This document shows positions 46,687 to 54,990 of a stretch of 64,000 nt of DNA, one piece after another. Position 1 is the stretch's first letter. Every line of letters begins with the position of its first letter. Made by a program: the position numbers and the translations under genes. The DNA is from an uncultured Alphaproteobacteria bacterium (GTDB taxonomy: Bacteria; Pseudomonadota; Alphaproteobacteria; HIMB59; GCA-002718135). The notes beneath the pieces are model-generated. The model did not search any database. It was given only the letters and a program-made list of their open reading frames with translations, and was not told where the DNA came from. The stretch lies in contig CACMJS010000001.1 in the NCBI GenBank assembly GCA_902614085.1, positions 186,001 through 250,000 on the forward strand, written 5' to 3'.

Positions 46687-48123
46687 GTGTTTTTCAAAAA
46701 AAATTTTATTTTTTTATTAATATTCCTATTTCCAATAAACTTATTTGCCAATCAGTTTGAAAAAAACATAGAAAAACTCGGACTTACACTTTCTGGTCAT
46801 TATATTGACGAAACAATGAAAAATGAGAATGGCAAATATGTTTTACCAAGTAGAGATTGGATGAAAAAAAACGTAAATAATGACAGGGCAATTTTTTTTA
46901 GAGAAGGCGCTTTTTTCGGTGATTTTGATGGAAACGGTAGGTTAGATTATATCACTTGGGGAACTGGTAAGCCCTGTCAAGAAGGTCAAAAATCTAAAGA
47001 AGGAAGGGTAGGATGTGGAACAATTAATACAAACTTACTACCCTACCAAATATACTCCGTAGATGAATTTCTTAACTTTAAAAAACTAAACAAAAAGGAT
47101 GTTTTCGAGTGGGGCGTATCAAATGACAATGGGTATCCTAATGGAACATCACGTATAATAATACAAGATTTTAATGACGATGGTATAGACGACTTTTTCA
47201 TTGCAAATGCAGCTGTAGAACTCAATAATGGTAAATTTAACTATAAAGGAGTTAACCCGGTTTTGGTTTCGATCGGACCTTTTAAGTGGGTCGCCTCAAG
47301 ACATACTGGACATCTGGTCGATAAAAAAACTTCTACATTTCAAGGTTTTTCACATGGATCAGATGCAGGAGATATTGATAATGACGGGGACATTGATGTG
47401 ATAACCACAGATTTCACAGGCGTAATTTGTCATTACAACGACGGTAAAGGTAATTTTAAATCAAAAAAATGCATTACTAGAAAGAAAGGCGCTTTTTTTG
47501 TTGCGTCCCTTGCTGACTTTAACAATGATGGAATACTGGACATTGTTGCTGGCAACGCTCATTTTAATGCAGAATATAGAAAACAATCGCCCCAAGGAAA
47601 TGTTGTTAAAGAAACCAAGAATTCACACTTCATTGCTTTATATTATGGAAACACAAAGGGTAAATTTAAACAAGCACACATACTTGAGCCAGCAAGAGTA
47701 GGGAATTTTGTCTTCTCTGAGGTTCCAGAAATGACAGCTTTTGATTTTGATAATGATGGAGATTTAGATTTAGTAAGCTCCAATGTTGGTATGTATTATT
47801 CAGGATCTGCTTGGGTCGCCTATGAAAATATAAATGGCAAGTTAAAAATAGCCGACACAAATATTATAATTCAACCTTTAGATGAGTGGCAAGATGCAAA
47901 AATATGGGGCTCAATGGTTCAGTCTGAAAGCAATCCATGGAACACCTATTGTTCAAAAAGCATATTAATTGACGTTAATAACGACGGTCTTATGGATCTC
48001 CTTTGTGACAACGCTGTTCAACACCACAGGATGACAAACCACTTCTTAATAAACACAGGTAACATGCAGTTTGATTTTGCAACACCCGAACAAGTTTCAA
48101 ATCTAGTTGAGTGGTTAGAATAA
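46687..48123 (+). CDS. Exported VCBS/FG-GAP repeat protein
   Basis: A 478-residue secreted protein with a signal peptide (KKNFIFLLIFLFPINLFA, about 1-21). It carries six calcium-loop-like FG-GAP/VCBS repeats of the DxDxDGxxD type: DFDGNGRLD (79-87), DFNDDGIDD, DIDNDGDID, DFNNDGILD, DFDNDGDLD and DVNNDGLMD. These point to a beta-propeller that binds Ca2+. No enzymatic motif is seen. The start is GTG with no clear ribosome site. It stands between rho and mnmE, where other alphaproteobacteria do not usually have such a gene, so it looks like a lineage-specific insertion. Surface binding or periplasmic scaffolding are guesses. Confidence 0.8.
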   Translation: MFFKKNFIFLLIFLFPINLFANQFEKNIEKLGLTLSGHYIDETMKNENGKYVLPSRDWMKKNVNNDRAIFFREGAFFGDFDGNGRLDYITWGTGKPCQEGQKSKEGRVGCGTINTNLLPYQIYSVDEFLNFKKLNKKDVFEWGVSNDNGYPNGTSRIIIQDFNDDGIDDFFIANAAVELNNGKFNYKGVNPVLVSIGPFKWVASRHTGHLVDKKTSTFQGFSHGSDAGDIDNDGDIDVITTDFTGVICHYNDGKGNFKSKKCITRKKGAFFVASLADFNNDGILDIVAGNAHFNAEYRKQSPQGNVVKETKNSHFIALYYGNTKGKFKQAHILEPARVGNFVFSEVPEMTAFDFDNDGDLDLVSSNVGMYYSGSAWVAYENINGKLKIADTNIIIQPLDEWQDAKIWGSMVQSESNPWNTYCSKSILIDVNNDGLMDLLCDNAVQHHRMTNHFLINTGNMQFDFATPEQVSNLVEWLE

Positions 48124-48197
48124 AACACGCTTACTAAATTTAATTTTTAATGTCTTTCTTATTTACTTAATTCTATCTTGGGTTTAATTCCCAAAAA

Positions 48198-49484
48198 ATG
48201 AAAGTTTCAAAGGATACGATTTTTGCCCTTGCTACACAAAGAGGTAAATCAGGTATAGCTGTTTTTAGGGTTTCGGGAAAAGGCTCTCATACAATAATTA
48301 AATCAATATCTTCTAAAAAAAAATTTAAAACAAACTTTGCTACATTAAACAATTTATTAGACGGTAAGAACGTTGTAGATCAGACGCTAACAACTTTTTT
48401 TAAATCACCAAAAAGCTATACAGGGGAGGATATGGTGGAAATATCTTGTCACGGAAGTATTTCTGTAATTAACAAAATAACTAAAACCCTATTAAAAAAA
48501 CAGATCAGACTTGCTGAGCCTGGAGAGTTTACCAAAAGAGCTCTAATGAATGATAAGCTTAGTGTTTTAGAAGCTGAAACAATTAATGATTTAGTTAATG
48601 CAGAAACTGAAAACCAAAGAAAAATAGCTATTGGTAATTTAAGTGGAAATTTAGATAAGTTTATTTATGAAATATCAAATAAACAAAAAAAACTTCTGGC
48701 GGATATTGAAGCTATTATCGATTTTGCTGACGAAGATCTTCCTAAAGAAATATATAATAATATAAAAGAACAAAATAAGAACATATATAAACAAATCGAA
48801 AAAATTATTGAAAGATCAGCCTTATCTAGACAAATTCATGACGGTTTTACAATAACTATTATTGGAAAGCCAAATACAGGAAAATCATCATTTATTAATT
48901 ATATTAATAACAAGGAGGTTTCTATAGTTACAAATATACCAGGAACTACAACAGATTTAGTTAGCTCCACACTAGATATACAAGGAGATAAATACACATT
49001 TATTGATACAGCTGGAATAACAAAATATAAGAATTTAATTGAAAAAATAGGCATTGAAAGATCATTAGAGAGTGCTGAAAAGTCTGATTTAAATTTAGTT
49101 TTTCTCAAAAACAATGAAAAGAAAAACTACAGTAAAATCAAATCAAAATTATTTGTTAAATCAAAATATGATACTAATAAAAAGAAAATTAGCGGGGCAC
49201 ATAGCATTTCATCAGTATCTGGTTATGGAGTTAAACCTCTTATTAAAACCATATCTTCAAAATTAAAGAAAAAAGCAATTTCTGGACCAGTCTTTTCACG
49301 TGAAAGACACATGGAAAGCCTAAATAAATCCCTTTTATTGCTTAAAAGTCTAGATTTAAAAGAAATAGATATTGCTGCTGAAAATGTTAGAAGGTCAATT
49401 ATGTATATTGATGGAATTAATCAAAAATTTGATATTGAGAAAATTTTGGATATAATATTTAGTGATTTTTGTATAGGTAAGTAA
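48198..49484 (+). CDS. mnmE: tRNA uridine-5-carboxymethylaminomethyl GTPase MnmE
   Basis: Partner of MnmG in wobble-uridine modification, 428 residues. The N-terminal tetrahydrofolate-binding domain has DTIFALATQRGKSGIAVFRVSG and PGEFTKRALMNDKL. The G domain has GKPNTGKSSFIN (G1), IPGTTTDL (G2) and DTAGITKYKN (G3). The C terminus is FCIGK, with the catalytic Cys. A short hairpin (TTGGG/CCCAA, 48178-48194) precedes the ATG. A parS-like site lies within its 3' third and another straddles its stop. Confidence 0.96.
   Translation: MKVSKDTIFALATQRGKSGIAVFRVSGKGSHTIIKSISSKKKFKTNFATLNNLLDGKNVVDQTLTTFFKSPKSYTGEDMVEISCHGSISVINKITKTLLKKQIRLAEPGEFTKRALMNDKLSVLEAETINDLVNAETENQRKIAIGNLSGNLDKFIYEISNKQKKLLADIEAIIDFADEDLPKEIYNNIKEQNKNIYKQIEKIIERSALSRQIHDGFTITIIGKPNTGKSSFINYINNKEVSIVTNIPGTTTDLVSSTLDIQGDKYTFIDTAGITKYKNLIEKIGIERSLESAEKSDLNLVFLKNNEKKNYSKIKSKLFVKSKYDTNKKKISGAHSISSVSGYGVKPLIKTISSKLKKKAISGPVFSRERHMESLNKSLLLLKSLDLKEIDIAAENVRRSIMYIDGINQKFDIEKILDIIFSDFCIGK
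49292..49307. other. parS-like centromere site 1
   Basis: CTTTTCACGTGAAAGA, containing the palindromic core TTTCACGTGAAA (49294-49305) of the parS consensus TGTTTCACGTGAAACA. It lies inside mnmE, about 2.7 kb upstream of parA. Confidence 0.7.
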
Positions 49485-49498
49485 TTTCACGTGAAAAG
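49483..49498. other. parS-like centromere site 2
   Basis: AATTTCACGTGAAAAG, with the same 12-bp core at 49485-49496. It sits between the mnmE stop and the mnmG ATG, 191 bases from site 1 core to core. Confidence 0.75.
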
Positions 49499-49502
49499 AG
49501 AC

Positions 49503-51368
49503 ATGGACAATAAATTTGATGTAATTGTAATCGGTGGGGGCCATGCTGGCGTAGAAGCAGCATGCTCATCTGCCAGAACTGGATCAAAAACAGCTTTAAT
49601 TACTCATAAAATTGATAAAATAGGAGAAATGTCATGCAATCCTGCAATTGGAGGTCTTGGAAAAGGGCATCTTGTTAAGGAAATAGATGCTTTAGATGGA
49701 ATTATGGCCAAAGCCACTGACAGATCCTGTATACAATTTAGAATGCTAAACTCTAGTAGAGGTGCGGCTGTAAGAGGTCCAAGGGCTCAAACAGACCGAA
49801 TTTTATATAAAAATGCTATAAATGATCTCGTATCCGGGCAAAAAAATCTTCAAATTATCGAAGGGTCAGTAGAAGATTTAATTGTTTCAAAAAATCAGGT
49901 ATTAGGAGTTCTTTTGGGTGATAACAAAAAGATATTTTCCAAATCAGTAGTTTTAACTACAGGTACTTTCTTACAAGGGTTAATAAGAATAGGTTCTGAG
50001 AAGCAAGAAGCAGGAAGAGTTGGCGACAAACCCTCAATAAAGCTTGCAAAAAGACTTAAAGAGCTAAAGTTTTCAATAGGCAGATTGAAAACAGGAACAC
50101 CACCAAGATTACTTAAAAAAACCATAAATTTCAATAACTTAGACGAACAACACCCAGATAAAAAACCCATTCCATTTTCTTTTATCAACAGAGATATCCA
50201 CATTCCTCAAATATCTTGTTTTATTACCCATACTAATAAAAACACTCATGAAATAATTGCTCAGAATCTCAACCTTTCACCTATGTACTCAGGTGAGATA
50301 CAATCAATGGGAGCTAGGTATTGCCCATCTATTGAAGATAAAATTCATAAATTCAAAAATAAGTCATCACATCAGATATTTCTTGAGCCAGAAGGGTTAG
50401 ATAGTGATTTAATATATCCAAACGGAATATCCTCTTCACTTCCAACTGAAATTCAAGAGCAATTTGTTAAAACGATTAAGGGTTTAGAGAATGTTACAAT
50501 TACACAACCTGCTTATGCAATTGAATACGATTTTGTTGACCCACAAGAACTAACACACACACTTGAAACAAAAAAAATTAAAAATTTATTTTTTGCAGGG
50601 CAGATAAATGGAACAACCGGATACGAAGAAGCAGCTGCACAAGGTATAATGGCTGGGATAAATGCATCACTTAAAACAAAATCTAATAAAGAATTTATAA
50701 TACCCAGGTCATCTGGGTATATAGGCGTCTTGATAGATGATTTGGTTACAAAAGGAACTAAAGAGCCATATAGAATGTTTACTTCAAGGTCTGAATATAG
50801 ACTTTTACTTAGGGCTGATAATGCAGATTTGAGACTTACACCTTTTGGAATTGATGTAGGGTGTGTTGATATAGATAGACAAAGAGAATTTGAAAAAAAA
50901 TCCACAAGAATAAAAGATGGTTTCAAGTTTGTTAAAAATCACAAATTTTCACCAGACGCACTCCTGAAAAAGGGGATAAAAATAAACAAAGATGGAAAAA
51001 AAAGAAATATCATAGACCTCCTGTCGTTTTCAAATATTACAACTTCTAAGCTTAGAAAAATAGTTCCTGAGTTAAAAGACTTAGAAGATGATGTAATTGA
51101 GCAAATAGAAATTGAAGCTAAATATGCCGGTTATCTTGATAGGCAAAGAATGGATATACAAGATTTTGAAAAAGAAGAAAATTTAAAAATTCCTAAATCA
51201 ACTAACTATAAACTAGTTGGAAGTTTATCTAATGAGATAGTTGAAAAACTATCAAAAATTAAACCACCTACACTTGGAGCGGCCTCAAGAATATCTGGTG
51301 TAACTCCGGCAGCCACTATAGCTCTTCTTAGATATATTAAAAAAAATAAAAACAAAAAAGCAGCATAA
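49503..51368 (+). CDS. mnmG: tRNA uridine-5-carboxymethylaminomethyl enzyme MnmG
   Basis: FAD-dependent partner of MnmE (GidA), 621 residues. The N-terminal dinucleotide fold is [21 protein letters not shown], followed by [22 protein letters not shown], the [16 protein letters not shown] block, [11 protein letters not shown], and [17 protein letters not shown]. The C terminus has [22 protein letters not shown] helices. A GTG four codons upstream (49491) is in frame, but the ATG at 49503 has an AAGAG ribosome site and fits family N termini. The GTG falls within parS site 2. Confidence 0.97.
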   Translation: MDNKFDVIVIGGGHAGVEAACSSARTGSKTALITHKIDKIGEMSCNPAIGGLGKGHLVKEIDALDGIMAKATDRSCIQFRMLNSSRGAAVRGPRAQTDRILYKNAINDLVSGQKNLQIIEGSVEDLIVSKNQVLGVLLGDNKKIFSKSVVLTTGTFLQGLIRIGSEKQEAGRVGDKPSIKLAKRLKELKFSIGRLKTGTPPRLLKKTINFNNLDEQHPDKKPIPFSFINRDIHIPQISCFITHTNKNTHEIIAQNLNLSPMYSGEIQSMGARYCPSIEDKIHKFKNKSSHQIFLEPEGLDSDLIYPNGISSSLPTEIQEQFVKTIKGLENVTITQPAYAIEYDFVDPQELTHTLETKKIKNLFFAGQINGTTGYEEAAAQGIMAGINASLKTKSNKEFIIPRSSGYIGVLIDDLVTKGTKEPYRMFTSRSEYRLLLRADNADLRLTPFGIDVGCVDIDRQREFEKKSTRIKDGFKFVKNHKFSPDALLKKGIKINKDGKKRNIIDLLSFSNITTSKLRKIVPELKDLEDDVIEQIEIEAKYAGYLDRQRMDIQDFEKEENLKIPKSTNYKLVGSLSNEIVEKLSKIKPPTLGAASRISGVTPAATIALLRYIKKNKNKKAA

Positions 51369-51369
51369 T

Positions 51370-51975
51370 TTGGATAAAGACACTGTAATAAAAAAATACA
51401 ATCTTAGCAGAAAGCAAATTGATTTAATCGATAGCTACATACTAAAGTTAACAAAAAACAATCAAATACACAATTTGGTAGGACCCTCTACAATTGATGT
51501 TGCTTGGGATAGACATATTAATGATTCATTACAATTGTCTGAATTTATATTGAAAAAAAACGCATCAATAATAGACCTTGGTACTGGTGCTGGATTACCA
51601 GGGGTTATGTTACATATTTTTGGACATTCAAATATATTATTGATTGATTCAAAGAAAAAAAAAATTAACTTTATCAAAGAATTTGCACACGAGCAGAACT
51701 TAGAAATAAAAACTATTTGTACAAGAGTTGAAAAAATCAAAAATCAAAAATTTGACTTTATTATCTGCCGAGCTTTTGCTCCATTATCAAAATTATTAGA
51801 TTATTCACGGCTTTTTACTAAAAAAAATACATCACTACTTTTTCTAAAAGGAAGAAGTGTTAAGAAAGAAATACATGATGCAAAAAAATTCTTTAACTTT
51901 GAATACGATCTATATCCAAGTCAAAGTGAGGGCGATGGTCATGTGTTAAAAATAAACAAATATAAAAAACTGTGA
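51370..51975 (+). CDS. rsmG: 16S rRNA (guanine-N7)-methyltransferase RsmG
   Basis: Methylates G527 of 16S rRNA, 201 residues. Key segments are the HINDSLQLSEF block, the SAM-binding IIDLGTGAGLPGVMLHI, LLIDSKKKKINFIKEFA, and DFIICRAFAPLSKLLDY with the conserved Arg-Ala. The start is TTG, one base after mnmG. It overlaps parA by four bases. Confidence 0.95.
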   Translation: MDKDTVIKKYNLSRKQIDLIDSYILKLTKNNQIHNLVGPSTIDVAWDRHINDSLQLSEFILKKNASIIDLGTGAGLPGVMLHIFGHSNILLIDSKKKKINFIKEFAHEQNLEIKTICTRVEKIKNQKFDFIICRAFAPLSKLLDYSRLFTKKNTSLLFLKGRSVKKEIHDAKKFFNFEYDLYPSQSEGDGHVLKINKYKKL

Positions 51976-52745
51976 AAAAAATTATTTCTATCTCTAATCA
52001 AAAGGGCGGTGTTGGCAAAACCACAACCACAATTAACTTAGCCACTTCATTAGCGGCAGTTAAAAAAAATGTTCTAATTGTCGATGCTGATCCTCAAGGC
52101 AATGCTAGCACAGGGCTTGGGCTTGCCCACAATGACAGAAGGCCATCTATTTATGAAATGATTCATGAAAAGAGACTTCTTAAAGAAGGAATAAAAGAAA
52201 CATTAATTCCTGGTCTAAAAATAATTGGAGCAAATACAGACTTAGCTGCAGCTGAGATAGAGTTGACAAATTTTGAAAACAGAGAGTTTGTATTTAAATC
52301 AATCTTTGCCGAAATTGATAATTTCGATTTTATTTTTGTAGACTGTCCACCAGCACTTGGCTTACTAACCATCAATTCATTAGTAGCGTCAAACACAACA
52401 CTAATTCCTCTTCAGTCAGAGTTTTTTGCTCTAGAGGGTCTTTCAGCCCTAATGCAAACTATCAAATTAATTAAAGAAAACTTCAACAGTGATCTTAAAA
52501 TCGAAGGAATATTATTAACAATGCTGGACAAAAGAAACTCATTAAGCTCTTTAGTTGAGAAAGATGTAAGACAACATTTTGGTGATCAAGTTTACAAAAC
52601 AACTATCCCAAGAAATGTTAAAATTTCTGAAGCCCCAAGCCACGGCAAACCAGCGCTACTATACGATACACAAGCCGCAGGCTCCATAGCTTATATTGAG
52701 CTTGCAAAAGAAGTAATTTTAAACCAAAATAAAAACCATGAATAA
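51972..52745 (+). CDS. parA: Chromosome partitioning ATPase ParA
   Basis: Deviant-Walker ATPase that moves the ParB-parS complex, 257 residues. Walker A' is NQKGGVGKTTTTINLA, A'' is NVLIVDADPQGNAST, and Walker B is FDFIFVDCPPALGLL. The C terminus has AGSIAYIELAKEVI. The start codon is GTG overlapping the rsmG stop. It forms a unit with parB and lies near two parS-like sites, the normal position close to the origin. Confidence 0.97.
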   Translation: MKKIISISNQKGGVGKTTTTINLATSLAAVKKNVLIVDADPQGNASTGLGLAHNDRRPSIYEMIHEKRLLKEGIKETLIPGLKIIGANTDLAAAEIELTNFENREFVFKSIFAEIDNFDFIFVDCPPALGLLTINSLVASNTTLIPLQSEFFALEGLSALMQTIKLIKENFNSDLKIEGILLTMLDKRNSLSSLVEKDVRQHFGDQVYKTTIPRNVKISEAPSHGKPALLYDTQAAGSIAYIELAKEVILNQNKNHE

Positions 52746-53577
52746 AGAAAACAAACTAGGTATGGGCCTGGGAGCTCTTCTATCAACCACTAACAACAAA
52801 AATGAAGCTAATAATAACGTCCAAAAAATTAATATTTCTCAAATCATACCCAACCCATTACAGCCAAGAAAAAACTTCAAAAACGAAGAGCTTAAAGAGC
52901 TTTCATCCTCAATAAAAAATCAAGGATTAATTCAACCTATAATCGTCAAACCAACTGATAACAATCAATTTCAAATTATTGCAGGAGAAAGAAGGTGGAG
53001 AGCGTGCCAACTAAATGGAATGCACGAGGTAGACTGTGTTATCAAAGATCTCGATGAAACAAGTGTTTTAGAGGCAGCTTTAATTGAAAATATTCAAAGA
53101 GAAGATTTAAATGTTATTGAGGAGGCTAATGCTTACAAAGGCTTGGTTAACATCAAAAATATTAACAACGAAAGTCTAGCAAAATTAATTGGAAAAAGCT
53201 CAAGTCATGTTTCAAATATTTTACGCCTCTTAGAGTTAGATAAAAAAATTCAAGAAATGGTAATAAACGGAGATTTATCTATGGGACACGCACGAGCGCT
53301 TATAGGGGTTCCAGATGCAATTAATAAAGCAAATGAAATTGTCGAAAAAAAACTCAGTGTAAGACAAACTGAAAAAATAACATCAGAGTTTAAAAACAAC
53401 AAAAAAAAGAAAACATTAAAAGATCCAAACATAATAGATTTAGAGAAGGAGTTATCAGATAAAATAGGTTTGCGTACATCAATACAGTTTAATGATAACG
53501 GCTCATCTGGTTCACTAACTTTGTACTATTCTGACCTGAATCAACTTGATGATTTAATGAAAAGACTTAAGAAATAG
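52738..53577 (+). CDS. parB: Chromosome partitioning protein ParB
   Basis: parS-binding CTPase, 279 residues. The N terminus has LGMGLGALLS, the CTP-binding boxes are NPLQPRKNF and AGERRWRACQLNG, and IENIQREDLNVIEEANAY precedes the helix-turn-helix LAKLIGKSSSHVSNILRLL with GHARALIG. A Lys-rich linker leads to the dimerisation domain. It overlaps parA by eight bases and the convergent holA by 11. Confidence 0.97.
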   Translation: MNKENKLGMGLGALLSTTNNKNEANNNVQKINISQIIPNPLQPRKNFKNEELKELSSSIKNQGLIQPIIVKPTDNNQFQIIAGERRWRACQLNGMHEVDCVIKDLDETSVLEAALIENIQREDLNVIEEANAYKGLVNIKNINNESLAKLIGKSSSHVSNILRLLELDKKIQEMVINGDLSMGHARALIGVPDAINKANEIVEKKLSVRQTEKITSEFKNNKKKKTLKDPNIIDLEKELSDKIGLRTSIQFNDNGSSGSLTLYYSDLNQLDDLMKRLKK

Positions 53578-54505
53578 TAATTTTTTTAATATTTAGAAGA
53601 AAGCGGAGACCAAAAACTAAAGATAAGTTGCTATCTTTTCGCAAAACATTTTCAGTTGAAGAGAGCAATCTAATTAACAATTTTTTCTTTTTTAAATTAT
53701 ATTTTCTAAAAATTTCTATCAGCTTATGTTTTTCTTTAAATAAATATACGGGAATTTTTTTTCTATATTCATCCTCACTTTTTGACTCTATTATTAATTG
53801 ACAGAAAAATTTGATGTAAAAATAAAACTCATTTACATCTGTGCTGGTTACAATTTTGTTTCTATAAAGGTCAACTATATCTTTGTTCTTTTTAAATAGG
53901 TTAAAAAAAATTTTTTCTTTTCCAGTATCGCTAATTGTTAATAACTTTTTGACATTGTTGGATGTTAAGTCTTTTTCATCAAGTTCTATAATTTGATTTA
54001 AACTATTTTCAAAAAAACCATATCTGCTATCCAATTTATCAATTAGTAGCCAATAGACGTCTTGTGAAATATTTAAACTTTTATCACTTAAAAATTTTTT
54101 TAAAATTTTTATCTTTGTTTCCCTTTCTAACTCATAACAATCTATTAAACCACTATCTCCATCCTTATTAATTAAGCTTTTAATTTTTTTTATTTTTTGT
54201 GAATTTTCTTCAACAAAAATGAAAACGCCATGCGAGTTTTTAATATTTTCTAGGCTTTTTTCATCAATTCCTTTGCATATATTTATTAAAAATATTTTTT
54301 GATCATCAAATAGACCAACCTCTTCAACAAAGTCTTTAATAGTATCAATATTTATAATCTTGGCATTTGTGTTTTTCTGGTATTTTTCAATAATTGTAGA
54401 TTTTATTTTATACATCAGTGTTTTTTCATTACCACTTATGAAGTATATCTTTTTATCTATTCTAAAATTTTCACTTAATAAAATACTAACAGGGTCAATT
54501 TTCAT
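53567..54505 (-). CDS. holA: DNA polymerase III delta subunit
   Basis: Clamp-loader subunit that opens the sliding clamp, about 312 residues. Evidence is partly synteny (leuS-lptE-holA) and partly the HolA pattern: FFISGNEKTL-like N terminus (YFISGNEKTLMYKIKSTI), the GLFDDQKIFLINI strand, a long helical middle and a C-terminal KKLLIRLLSSTENVLRKDS helix pair. It is divergent in sequence, as usual for HolA. The ATG at 54505 overlaps the lptE stop by one base; a TTG two codons upstream is less likely. Confidence 0.8.
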   Translation of the reverse strand: MKIDPVSILLSENFRIDKKIYFISGNEKTLMYKIKSTIIEKYQKNTNAKIINIDTIKDFVEEVGLFDDQKIFLINICKGIDEKSLENIKNSHGVFIFVEENSQKIKKIKSLINKDGDSGLIDCYELERETKIKILKKFLSDKSLNISQDVYWLLIDKLDSRYGFFENSLNQIIELDEKDLTSNNVKKLLTISDTGKEKIFFNLFKKNKDIVDLYRNKIVTSTDVNEFYFYIKFFCQLIIESKSEDEYRKKIPVYLFKEKHKLIEIFRKYNLKKKKLLIRLLSSTENVLRKDSNLSLVFGLRFLLNIKKITIS

Positions 54506-54990
54506 TAACAATTATCTAAATTTATGTCAGATAAAATAGAAATTAATTGGTTTAAGTTATCACTTATTGCCAATTCATACTTTTTTTCTAAAGAAGTATC
54601 CGCTCCATGGTTGTAGCCTGAGGATTTTGGTATAATTGAAAAATAAGAAATTATTTCTTTTTCAAAAGTTATACAATTATTTTTAATTGATGTTAAAGTA
54701 TAATAAAACCTTAACTCATATCGAAGGTTTGATGTTGCTTGGTTTGTTTCCACAGACCTTTTGGTCTTTTTCTCATTAACATTAATTTGTAGATTATATG
54801 TATATTCATCACTTTCACCAAAGTACATTGGTAGATACGAATTCATAAAACTCAAATCTGTGCCAGATGTAAAAACTTTTGTTTTTTGATAAAGTGGGTT
54901 TATGGGATTTTTTTCATCATTATAAATAAATTCAACACCGCTACAAGAGACAATAAAACAAAATAAAAAAATAAAAAATAGCTTCTTCAC
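54505..54990 (-). CDS. lptE: LPS-assembly lipoprotein LptE
   Basis: Outer-membrane lipoprotein that plugs LptD during LPS export, 161 residues. It has a signal peptide with lipobox IVSCS (Cys16), then a mixed alpha/beta domain with YTYNLQINVNEKKTKRSVE and LRYELRFYYTL. Assignment rests mainly on the conserved leuS-lptE-holA order plus the fold pattern. The GTG start overlaps the leuS TAG. Confidence 0.75.
   Translation of the reverse strand: MKKLFFIFLFCFIVSCSGVEFIYNDEKNPINPLYQKTKVFTSGTDLSFMNSYLPMYFGESDEYTYNLQINVNEKKTKRSVETNQATSNLRYELRFYYTLTSIKNNCITFEKEIISYFSIIPKSSGYNHGADTSLEKKYELAISDNLNQLISILSDINLDNC

Noticed and set aside
48178..48194. TTGGG/CCCAA hairpin before mnmE as a regulatory element
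   Set aside because: Only a 5-bp stem with a 7-base loop; too weak to list as a feature without conservation.
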